From Vibrio madracius (GTDB taxonomy: Bacteria; Pseudomonadota; Gammaproteobacteria; Enterobacterales; Vibrionaceae): DNA of 5,440 nt. The stretch covers positions 93 to 5,532 of the forward strand of contig ASHK01000737.1 in assembly GCA_000695745.1 (NCBI GenBank), read 5' to 3'. The position numbers and the translations under genes are program-made. Positions 1-5,440 of this stretch are shown here, piece after piece; within the stretch, counting starts at the first letter, position 1; the number at the start of each line of letters is the position of its first letter. The notes under the pieces are model-generated. The model ran no database searches and was not told the DNA's origin. It saw nothing but the letters and a program-made list of their open reading frames with translations.

Positions 1-18
1 AAAAAAATCCTAAAATCC

Positions 19-24
19 TATAAT
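19..24 (+). promoter_or_regulatory. possible -10 box of the toxR promoter
   Basis: A perfect TATAAT hexamer lies 69 bases upstream of the toxR start. With normal spacing the -35 element would fall just outside the left edge, so only half of the promoter can be seen. Transcription would start near base 31. In Vibrio species toxR is usually divergent from htpG, so this gap plausibly holds promoters for both genes, but no part of htpG is visible. The assignment rests on the hexamer alone, in an A/T-rich stretch where it could occur by chance. Confidence 0.35.
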
Positions 25-49
25 TGGCTCTGCAGTTATTCAGGGCCAA
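24..49 (+). promoter_or_regulatory. inverted repeat at the predicted toxR transcription start
   Basis: TTGGCTCTG (24-32) and CAGGGCCAA (41-49) form nine pairs, one of them a T-G wobble, around an 8-base loop. The repeat touches the TATAAT box and spans the predicted start point. It could therefore be an operator, or a partial 5' hairpin of the toxR mRNA. It is not followed by a T-run on the + strand, so it is unlikely to terminate rightward transcription. The structure is visible in the sequence; any function is inferred. Confidence 0.35.
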
Positions 50-93
50 AATATCAGTATCCGTCGCGATGCGGCACTAAAAAGAAGAATGCA

Positions 94-924
94 ATGAGTA
101 ACATAGGCACTAAGTTTATACTCGGTCAAAAGTACATTTTTGACCCTAATAGCAACTCTTTAGTCGATCAAACCAATAACGATGAAGTAGTCCGTCTTGG
201 TAGTAATGAAAGTCGCATTTTACTTCTACTTGCTGAAAGACCGAATGAAGTCGTCACTCGTAATGAACTGCACGAATTTGTTTGGCGAGATCAAGGCTTT
301 GAGGTCGATGACTCTAGCTTGACTCAAGCGATATCTACGCTTCGTAAGATGCTGAAAGATCCTACAAAGTCACCGCAATTTGTCAAAACGGTGCCGAAAC
401 GTGGCTATCAGCTTATTTCTAGTGTTGAACGCTCAGTTCCTGTTGCTTCATCGGAAACCATCAATGAAGCACCTGTCGTCGATCTTGCTAAAGAATTACC
501 TGAACCAAGCGCTACGTCAGTGATTTCTCACACAGAGCCTGCGATTCCACCAGCACCTAAAGAGAAAACACCACCAACAGTTTGGGCAATGATTGTTGCC
601 GCTATTTTGCTACCTATTCTCGTACTGATGGTAACGAACCCTGCGCAATCAAGCTTTAAAGAACTAGGTATGGTTGAGAGCGTTAAAATTGTCACGCCAG
701 AGAACCACCCTGATGTGTCGAGTTGGCAACCAAAGATTGAACAGTGCGTGGCTAAGTACATTGAAACTCACACCGATGACATGTTGCCTTTGGAAGTGAT
801 TGTAACCGGCGATCAGAGCGATCAGATTGCACTTAACTTTATCCATAGCGTCGAATTCTCGGGAGAAAATAGCACAATGCGCATTTTCACTGAGCAGTCT
901 GACTTAAGCAAAGTGTGTAAGTAA
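94..924 (+). CDS. toxR: ToxR, membrane-anchored winged-helix transcription regulator
   Basis: ToxR is an inner-membrane transcription factor. Its cytoplasmic OmpR/PhoB-type winged helix binds promoters such as ompU and ompT, and its periplasmic domain senses the envelope and partners with ToxS. In this 276-residue protein the DNA-binding domain covers about residues 5-110, with the family signatures RLGSNESRIL (34-43), VDDSSLTQAISTLRKMLKD (71-89) and the wing TVPKRGYQL (99-107). A poorly conserved proline-rich linker (about 114-162) leads to one transmembrane helix (about 163-181) and a periplasmic domain. That domain has two cysteines, C218 and C275, matching the pair that forms a disulfide in V. 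cholerae ToxR. The start is preceded by a modest AAGAAG ribosome site at 82-87. The frame stays open to the left edge, but has no upstream ATG, GTG or TTG. The protein is shorter than V. cholerae ToxR (294), mainly at the N-terminus and in the linker. toxS follows after 11 bases. Confidence 0.97.
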   Translation: MSNIGTKFILGQKYIFDPNSNSLVDQTNNDEVVRLGSNESRILLLLAERPNEVVTRNELHEFVWRDQGFEVDDSSLTQAISTLRKMLKDPTKSPQFVKTVPKRGYQLISSVERSVPVASSETINEAPVVDLAKELPEPSATSVISHTEPAIPPAPKEKTPPTVWAMIVAAILLPILVLMVTNPAQSSFKELGMVESVKIVTPENHPDVSSWQPKIEQCVAKYIETHTDDMLPLEVIVTGDQSDQIALNFIHSVEFSGENSTMRIFTEQSDLSKVCK

Positions 925-935
925 GGAGTGTCCTG

Positions 936-1454
936 ATGAAAATGAAATACGCTGCTATTTTACTTGCTCTATCTACTGCTCTAAGCGCATGGCTTTACTG
1001 GGGAAGTGACTTAAAAATCGAGCAAGTGCTAACGTCCAATGAATGGCAATCCAACATGGTTGGCATTATTGCCGCTCGCGATTACCCAGATACGGATATC
1101 GGCCCTCTCAGCCGTTTAGAAATGTCAGCCAACGTTAAGTACTTACCTGGCGGCGAGTATATTCGTGAATCTTCTATGCGCTTGTTTGGTAATGATCCAG
1201 AGTCCCACACTCTGATCAAGATTTCCGAAAAAGGTACATGGACCATTAGTGATAACTATCTGCTTATCTCACCGCGTGAGTTCAAAGACACAGCAACCGC
1301 TCAATCAGAAGAATTCACCCATGAGCAACTGGCGATGATTAAGCAATTTCTAAAAATGGAAGCTCAGCAAAGTCGTCGTATCGACATCGTGAACGAAAAG
1401 ACTCTGCTACTCACGAGTTTAAATCAAGGCTCGTCCATCTTGTTCACCAACTAA
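936..1454 (+). CDS. toxS: ToxS, periplasmic/inner-membrane partner of ToxR
   Basis: ToxS stabilises ToxR and helps it work as a membrane-bound regulator; together the periplasmic domains respond to envelope signals such as bile salts. This protein has 172 residues, the usual family size. It has a short basic N-terminus (MKMK), one hydrophobic helix at about residues 5-22 that anchors it in the inner membrane, and a periplasmic body beginning about SDLKIEQVLTSNEW. It has no cysteines. The start follows a strong TAAGGAG ribosome site that overlaps the toxR stop codon, so the two genes are almost certainly co-transcribed and translationally close. A hairpin terminator follows the stop codon. Identification rests on position after toxR, length, topology and recognisable family sequence. 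Confidence 0.95.
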   Translation: MKMKYAAILLALSTALSAWLYWGSDLKIEQVLTSNEWQSNMVGIIAARDYPDTDIGPLSRLEMSANVKYLPGGEYIRESSMRLFGNDPESHTLIKISEKGTWTISDNYLLISPREFKDTATAQSEEFTHEQLAMIKQFLKMEAQQSRRIDIVNEKTLLLTSLNQGSSILFTN

Positions 1455-1472
1455 ATGCTGATATAAATCATC

Positions 1473-1502
1473 ATAAAGGAGGCGAAGCCTCCTTTATTTT
1501 TT
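1473..1502 (+). terminator. rho-independent terminator of toxRS
   Basis: AAAGGAGGC (1475-1483) pairs perfectly with GCCTCCTTT (1487-1495) around a GAA loop, extended by two A-T pairs at the base and followed by six T's (1497-1502). It begins 19 bases after the toxS stop codon and points away from that gene. Confidence 0.93.
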
Positions 1503-1520
1503 GTAGTGAAAATGTGTGGT

Positions 1521-1555
1521 TCCATAAAAAAACCAGAGCCGTGGCTCTGGTTTTT
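1521..1555 (-). terminator. rho-independent terminator of the flagellin gene at 1578-2729, possibly bidirectional
   Basis: AAAAACCAGAGC (1528-1539) pairs with GCTCTGGTTTTT (1544-1555) around a 4-base CGTG loop. Read on the - strand, the stem is followed by a run of T's (complement of 1525-1531). It lies 22 bases past the flagellin stop codon. The T's at 1551-1555 mean it could also back up termination from toxRS on the + strand. Confidence 0.92.
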
Positions 1556-1577
1556 AGTTGGCGATCACAATAAGTGA

Positions 1578-2729
1578 TTAGCCTAGCAAGCTGAGTGCTG
1601 CGTTTGGTGCTTGCTTCGCTTGAGCCAAAATTGAACTCGACGCTTGCGATAGGATTTGGTTCTTCGTCAACGCGGTGGTCTCTTTGGCGAAATCCGTGTC
1701 TTTAATGCGGCTCTTCGACGCGTTCACGTTCTCGTTGATGTTATCCAGGTTATTGATAGCGTGGTTAAAGCGGTTTTGGAACGCACCCAACTCTGCACGG
1801 TGACTATCTACATACTTCATCGCAGAATCAATAATCGCGACCGACTCTTGTGCGCCGCCCACTGACGTTACATCAATGTCGTTCACAGTCGCTGCTGCCG
1901 CTGCCGAGCTGCCCATATCCAACTCGCCTGAAGCAGCTAGCGTACCGCCAAATGTCAATGAACCACTATCGATGTCTTTGTTGTTACTCGCGAAAATTTG
2001 TAGAGCACCATCTTCATCTACCGACGCTTGCACTAGGTCAGTTTGGCCATTGATGTACGTCGCAAGCTGCTCGATATCATCGCCTTCTTTCGCCTTAATC
2101 GTCAGTGTCGTCATGGCGTTGCCTGCACTGTCATCCATGTCGATTGTCAGCGTTGAACTCGCCGCTACTGACCAATCTTTGTCTTTGGCACTTGCCGCTT
2201 GGTAAACCGAACCGCCCATGCCAGTGTTGTCAGAACGCATGTCTTTTAGACTTAGCATTACTGCTTCACCATTGTTTGAACCGATTTGGAATGACTGCGT
2301 CCCGTAGGTACCGTTAAGAAGACGGTTACCACCAAACGCTGTCGTTTCCGCGATGCGGTTTAACTCGTTGTTCAGTGCCGTTACTTCTTCTTGAATCGCC
2401 ACGCGCTCTGCTTTTGAGTTAGAGCCATTCGCTGATTGTAGAGATAAGTCACGCATACGTTGCAGGATGTTGGTTGTCTCGTTCATCGCGCCTTCTGCGG
2501 TCTGAGCGATAGAGATACCATCGTTCGCGTTACGTACTGCTACATCAAGACCACGACTTTGAACGTTCAAACGGTTCGAGATTTGTAGACCCGCTGCATC
2601 ATCTTTAGCGCTGTTGATTTTGTGACCTGAAGACAAACGCTCCATTGATGTTGCTTGTGCTTGGCTTGCACTGTTTAGGTAACGCTGAGCGGTCATCGCC
2701 GATACGTTAGTATTTACATTCACTGCCAT
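1578..2729 (-). CDS. polar flagellin, FlaB/FlaD-like
   Basis: This is a structural subunit of the flagellar filament, exported unfolded by the flagellar type III system and polymerised under the cap. The 383-residue protein has the standard layout. The N-terminal D0/D1 flagellin domain (about 1-140) includes [33 protein letters not shown] and a helix around 86-100. A variable middle (about 165-290) contains the [13 protein letters not shown] motif typical of Vibrio flagellins and an alanine run at 276-280. The C-terminal D1/D0 domain (about 291-383) ends ...[10 protein letters not shown]. There are no cysteines. The start at 2729 is chosen because a GGAG ribosome site (2737-2740) precedes it and family proteins begin here. 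An in-frame ATG at 2822 would add 31 unrelated residues and lies upstream of the predicted transcription start. Codons are those of a highly expressed gene. It resembles FlaB and FlaD of V. parahaemolyticus and I cannot separate the two, so no symbol is given. Confidence 0.95.
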   Translation of the reverse strand: MAVNVNTNVSAMTAQRYLNSASQAQATSMERLSSGHKINSAKDDAAGLQISNRLNVQSRGLDVAVRNANDGISIAQTAEGAMNETTNILQRMRDLSLQSANGSNSKAERVAIQEEVTALNNELNRIAETTAFGGNRLLNGTYGTQSFQIGSNNGEAVMLSLKDMRSDNTGMGGSVYQAASAKDKDWSVAASSTLTIDMDDSAGNAMTTLTIKAKEGDDIEQLATYINGQTDLVQASVDEDGALQIFASNNKDIDSGSLTFGGTLAASGELDMGSSAAAAATVNDIDVTSVGGAQESVAIIDSAMKYVDSHRAELGAFQNRFNHAINNLDNINENVNASKSRIKDTDFAKETTALTKNQILSQASSSILAQAKQAPNAALSLLG

Positions 2730-2746
2730 GTTGTTTCTCCAATTGA

Positions 2747-2783
2747 TTTTCCGATGTAGCGGTTTCCGACGTCTCGGAAAACC
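2747..2783 (-). promoter_or_regulatory. leader with two competing hairpins in the flagellin mRNA
   Basis: In the - strand transcript, one arm UUUUCCGA (2781-2774) can pair with either of two downstream copies. Pairing with UCGGAAA (2769-2763) gives a tight hairpin with a GACG loop, extended by GG/CC at the base with one bulged base. Pairing with UCGGAAAA (2754-2747) gives an 8-pair stem with a 19-base loop that ends 6 bases before the ribosome site. The complementarity is exact; whether either fold matters for translation or mRNA stability is inferred. Confidence 0.45.
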
Positions 2784-2809
2784 AAGTAGTTCTCTCAAAG
2801 TTACTTTCT

Positions 2810-2836
2810 TTATCGTCTTCAAAAAGAAAGACTTGA
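2810..2836 (-). promoter_or_regulatory. sigma-28 (FliA) promoter of the intact flagellin gene
   Basis: On the - strand the sequence reads TCAAGTCT, 11 bases, GACGATAA. The enteric FliA consensus is TAAAGTTT-N11-GCCGATAA, so the boxes match 6/8 and 7/8 with exact spacing. Transcription should start near 2803, giving a leader of about 74 bases. This agrees with the known sigma-28 control of most Vibrio flagellins. Confidence 0.75.
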
Positions 2837-2919
2837 GAAATTTATTTATGGAAAATTACTTTTTTTACAGTGTTGAACCCAAATTGTGATAGGAAACATA
2901 AAAAGTGAAGTTTGGAAGG

Positions 2920-2959
2920 AAAAAAACTAAAGTTATTTATTAAAACCGTCGTGGCTTTA
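2920..2959 (-). terminator. weak candidate terminator after the broken flagellin
   Basis: On the - strand TAAAGCC (2959-2953) can pair with GGTTTTA (2947-2941), seven pairs with one G-T, around a 5-base loop. A seven-T run follows only after about 14 more bases (complement of 2920-2926). A second pairing, CTAAAG (2960-2955) with CTTTAG (2932-2927), ends right at that T-run but encloses a long loop. The hairpin overlaps the ancestral stop codon. Termination is plausible but clearly weaker than at the other gene ends. Confidence 0.35.
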
Positions 2960-4092
2960 GCTTTGTAGTAAAGTCAGTGCAAGATTTGGTGTTTGCTTCG
3001 CCTGAGCGAGAATTGTCGTACTGACCTGCTGCAAAATTTGCTGTTTCACCATTTCAGTCGTTTCTTTGGCGTAGTCAGCATCTTTTATTCGGCTTTTAGA
3101 GGACGACAATTTTCTGCCATGTTTGCCAAGTTATTAATGGTATGACCCAAGCGATTCTGATAAGCACCAAGCTCAGCTCGATGGCCGTCTACGTATTTCA
3201 ACGCTTGATCGAGTACCGACACTGACATTTGCGCACCGCCCACAGCTTCAATGGATAGATCATCCACTGTTACTATACCTTGTGCCGCAATATCCAATGT
3301 TTGAGCAAAGCTCCCAGAAAAAGTTACACCACTAGTGACTTGTTGGGAGTCGGCAAACAGCTGCAATTGCCCTTGAGCATTTACCGACGCTGAAATCGTA
3401 TCGGTTTTACCGTTGATGTAGGTCGCGACCTGCTCGATGTCATCACCCACTTTTAGTTCTATGCTCTCTGTTTGACTGTTACCCCGTGCATCTTGATAAC
3501 TAAAGCTCAGGTCCCGAGAGCCTGTGTCCACTCGCCACGATTCAGGTGCGCTATTTTTAGCACGATAAGCAACGCCCCCCATCTCCAACTGATCTGAACG
3601 CATGTTTTTTAGCTCAACTTGAATCGCCTCGCCAGCCTGTGCACCTATCTGAAACGTTGCAGTACCAAAACTACCGTTTAGTAACCTTTTACCACCAAAT
3701 GCGGTCGTTTCAGCAATTCGATTTAGCTCGTCATTGAGAGCAGAAAACTCCTCTTGCAGTGCTTTCCTATCTTGAACCGAGTTTGACCCATTGGCGGACT
3801 GAAGCGAAAGGTCTCGCATACGTTGTAAGATAGCCGTAGTTTCATTCATGGCACCTTCCGCTGTTTGCATAATAGAAATACCGTCATTTGCATTTCTCTG
3901 AGCGACATCCAACCCGCTTATTTGAGCCTCTAGTCGATTGGAAATTTGCAGTCCCGCAGCATCATCCTTCGCACTGTTAATACGGTAACCAGATGACAGG
4001 CGCTCTAACGACTGATTCAGTGCTTGAGAGGCTTTATTGAGCTGGTTTTGCGCCGTCATTGCACTGATATTGGTATTCACGGTAATCGACAT
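2957..4092 (-). pseudogene. flagellin gene (FlaE/FlaF-like) frameshifted near its 3' end
   Basis: This is a second flagellin, paralogous to the neighbour at 1578-2729. The reading frame from 4092 stays collinear with flagellins for 328 residues: an N-terminal D0/D1 domain starting [14 protein letters not shown], a [13 protein letters not shown] motif around 216-228, and a C-terminal start ending NNLANMAEN. It then reads seven unrelated residues (CRPLKAE) and stops at 3085. In the -1 frame the sequence continues as a normal flagellin tail, [20 protein letters not shown] onward to LALTLLQS, with a stop at 2957-2959. Adding one base near 3107-3110, for example restoring TTTG from TTG, gives 378 residues, a normal length. 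The loss removes the terminal D0 helix needed for polymerisation and assembly. Its promoter and a modest GGA ribosome site are intact, and nothing else is damaged. The break is therefore recent, or a sequencing error. It uses fewer preferred codons than its neighbour. Confidence 0.88.
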
Positions 4093-4122
4093 ACAAATTC
4101 CGAAAACGAATGGGTTACTTTG

Positions 4123-4149
4123 TTATCGACAAGGGTAGTTAAAACTGAA
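4123..4149 (-). promoter_or_regulatory. sigma-28 (FliA) promoter of the frameshifted flagellin
   Basis: On the - strand the sequence reads TTCAGTTT, 11 bases, GTCGATAA, matching the enteric FliA consensus boxes at 6/8 and 7/8 with the correct spacing. It would start transcription near 4116, leaving a leader of about 24 bases. The two flagellins thus seem to have independent promoters. Confidence 0.72.
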
Positions 4150-4169
4150 GGGTAAAATTGAGAGGGCAA

Positions 4170-4195
4170 GTTCCTAGGACAACCGCCCTAGGAAC
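4170..4195 (-). terminator. stem-loop after the DyP peroxidase gene, probable terminator
   Basis: GTTCCTAGG (4170-4178) and CCTAGGAAC (4187-4195) are a perfect 9-base inverted repeat around an 8-base loop, starting 11 bases past the peroxidase stop codon. On the - strand it is followed by TTGCCCTCTC and only later by a short T-run, so it lacks a classical U-tract. It may be a weak terminator, an mRNA 3'-end stabiliser or a protein-binding palindrome. It sits 20 bases upstream of the flagellin -35 box. Confidence 0.5.
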
Positions 4196-4206
4196 AGAGA
4201 CGCCGA

Positions 4207-5112
4207 TTACGCGGCAATTTTCAGCGCCGCAAACATCTGTTGCGATGGAGCAAAGAAGTAAGCGCCAGTCGCCGCTTTAGTAAAACGTAACAGCTGGTCA
4301 GTCTTACCATCCGTTGCACCATACATGCTTTCTAACATCGCATCAAAATTGTGTACAGTATGGCAATATGCGATGAATAGAAGACCATGAGCGCCACTTA
4401 CTGTGCCATATGGCAAACTGTGACGCACAATTTTCAGACCCTTGCCTTCTTCTTTGATATCGACACGGCCAACGTGAGATGCGGCTGGTACGTCATCAAG
4501 CTCAATAGAGTCTGGCTTAGTGCGACCGATGACTTTTTCTTGTGCTGCAACATTTAAACGGTTCCATGCTGGTAGGTTGTGCTCAAAGCGCTGCACCATA
4601 ACATAACTACCTGCTGCATATTCACCGTCAGCCACCAACGCTACTTCAGCACGCTGCTCACCTTTTGGGTTTTCTGTGCCATCAATGAAGTCCGTCATAT
4701 CACGAGCATCCATAAAACGGTAACCATAAGTTTCGTCGACAACGGTTACATCATCGGCGATCTGCCCCATTAACTTGCGAATCACATAAAAGTGTAAGTC
4801 GTGACGGTTCGAATGGCAGTGCACCAGAATGTCCACTTCTGTCGAAGGAGCGTAAATGTCGCCCTCACCCAGTTCAGGAAACGCTTTGAGTTCTGGCGGC
4901 ATCGCGTGCTCAAACTGAGCCCAAAATGAGTGTGAAAATGCCACTGACGAAGTCAACGCTGCACCTGGTTGAGATTGATTCAACTCTTCGATTAACTGTG
5001 GTAACGCTTGCAGAGCACTTAGCACTTGCTGAGAGTTTTGATTTACTTTTAACTGCAAGTAAATCGCAAACGGTTCAGCATCTGGCGTAATAGCACTTTG
5101 TGGTAATGACAT
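4207..5112 (-). CDS. DyP-type (YfeX-like) haem peroxidase
   Basis: Dye-decolorizing peroxidases are haem b enzymes that use hydrogen peroxide to oxidise dyes and other aromatic substrates. The physiological substrate of the YfeX-like group is unsettled. The 301-residue protein has the usual length for this group (E. coli YfeX has 299). The family signature FIDGTENP (142-149) supplies the distal aspartate D144. H213 in AASHVGRVD is the expected proximal haem ligand, and R230 in VRHSLPYG the distal arginine. The C-terminal part shows the ferredoxin-like second half (GLLFIAYC, 243-250). There is no signal peptide, so it should be cytoplasmic, and no C-terminal encapsulin-targeting extension. The start at 5112 follows a GAGGAAAG ribosome site. 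It lies 36 bases downstream of a membrane protein gene on the same strand and is probably co-transcribed with it. Confidence 0.93.
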   Translation of the reverse strand: MSLPQSAITPDAEPFAIYLQLKVNQNSQQVLSALQALPQLIEELNQSQPGAALTSSVAFSHSFWAQFEHAMPPELKAFPELGEGDIYAPSTEVDILVHCHSNRHDLHFYVIRKLMGQIADDVTVVDETYGYRFMDARDMTDFIDGTENPKGEQRAEVALVADGEYAAGSYVMVQRFEHNLPAWNRLNVAAQEKVIGRTKPDSIELDDVPAASHVGRVDIKEEGKGLKIVRHSLPYGTVSGAHGLLFIAYCHTVHNFDAMLESMYGATDGKTDQLLRFTKAATGAYFFAPSQQMFAALKIAA

Positions 5113-5148
5113 TGATCTTTCCTCTGTTTTTGCACAGTGTATTTTTAA

Positions 5149-5440
5149 CTAGTTATTCGTAGTATGACCTTGATCAGTAACTGTCTTGATTTTTTTAGGA
5201 GTTTTTAAGCAATCTATTACGTGGCGACTGTTCACCAAATAAATAGCGAACCAACATAACAACACCAAAGTCACGGCATTGGTCCACGTAAACTGCCAAT
5301 GCTGCAGATTCACTAAGTAGACGGTGTGTGCCAGTTGAAGTGCGACCACCAAGATAGAGATCCATCTTAGATAGCCAACGCAGTGATTCACTCTGTCAGA
5401 ATCCGCTTTCCTTAACCCCACAAGCCACATTCCAACAACA
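5149..5440 (-). CDS. partial small membrane protein, possibly DUF2919/YfeZ-like (3' end only)
   Basis: The frame is open through the right edge and ends with TAG at 5149. An in-frame ATG at 5428-5430 has GGA directly against it and no spaced ribosome site, so the real start is probably outside the window. The visible 96 residues show hydrophobic stretches at about residues 22-40 (RWISILVVALQLAHTVYLV) and 50-68 counted from that internal methionine. They also show the end of an earlier hydrophobic segment, and a polar, basic C-terminal tail (SRHVIDCLKTPKKIK). This fits an inner-membrane protein with three or more helices. In E. coli, yfeX lies near yfeZ, a DUF2919 membrane protein of about 150 residues, and the tail after the last helix looks similar. 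That assignment is from memory and context, not alignment. Spacing suggests an operon with the peroxidase. Confidence 0.6.
   Translation of the reverse strand, partial: VVGMWLVGLRKADSDRVNHCVGYLRWISILVVALQLAHTVYLVNLQHWQFTWTNAVTLVLLCWFAIYLVNSRHVIDCLKTPKKIKTVTDQGHTTNN

Noticed and set aside
4..93. The toxR frame stays open to the left edge, suggesting a longer protein.
   Set aside because: No ATG, GTG or TTG occurs in that frame, the translated stretch is unlike ToxR, and a promoter-like TATAAT lies inside it.
528..846. Two - strand open frames inside toxR.
   Set aside because: Both lie wholly within a well-recognised gene, overlap each other and resemble nothing known.
1656..2317. Several + strand open frames opposite the intact flagellin.
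   Set aside because: They are antisense shadows of a highly codon-biased gene, with overlapping frames, no family resemblance and no convincing ribosome sites.
2730..2822. An upstream ATG would extend the intact flagellin by 31 basic residues.
   Set aside because: It lacks a ribosome site, lies upstream of the predicted transcription start, overlaps the hairpin leader, and flagellins of this family begin MAVNVNTNV.
4579..4773. A 64-codon + strand frame inside the peroxidase gene.
   Set aside because: It is antisense to conserved DyP coding sequence, including the FIDGTENP motif region, with no independent support.
4207..5112. Possible encapsulin cargo role for the DyP peroxidase.
   Set aside because: The protein ends at the normal catalytic-domain length without a targeting tail, and no encapsulin gene is adjacent.
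1..5440. CRISPR array, insertion sequence, tRNA or rRNA.
   Set aside because: No spaced direct repeats, transposase fragments, terminal repeats or tRNA-like folds were seen.

Overview
The window looks like chromosomal DNA from a Vibrio species or close relative. On the + strand it carries a complete toxR-toxS pair. On the - strand it carries two polar-type flagellin genes, a YfeX-type dye-decolorizing (DyP) peroxidase and the 3' end of a small membrane protein gene. The ToxR sequence matches the Vibrionaceae family closely in the winged helix and the periplasmic domain, but I cannot name the species.

Layout: 1-93 is the toxR leader, with a possible -10 box and an inverted repeat. 94-1454 is toxR followed by toxS after 11 bases. 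1455-1577 is a convergent intergenic gap holding two terminators, one for toxRS and one for the facing flagellin gene. 1578-2729 (-) is an intact FlaB/FlaD-like flagellin of 383 residues. It has a sigma-28-type promoter and a leader that can fold in two competing ways. 2957-4092 (-) is a second, more divergent flagellin (FlaE/FlaF-like) broken near its 3' end by a one-base frameshift. Its own sigma-28-type promoter is intact. 4207-5112 (-) is the DyP peroxidase. 5149-5440 (-) is a partial membrane protein, possibly DUF2919/YfeZ-like, which probably shares a transcript with the peroxidase. No gene-free stretch exceeds 300 bases.

How the genes work together: ToxR is a membrane-anchored transcription factor and ToxS its periplasmic/inner-membrane partner, controlling outer-membrane protein and virulence genes. 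The flagellins are late (class IV) filament subunits, each apparently transcribed from its own FliA (sigma-28) promoter. The peroxidase and membrane protein form a separate unit with no evident link to motility.

Nothing here looks like a wholly new system. The points most worth a second look are the frameshifted flagellin, the two mutually exclusive hairpins in the leader of the intact flagellin mRNA, and the unusual junction of toxRS with a flagellin/DyP block.
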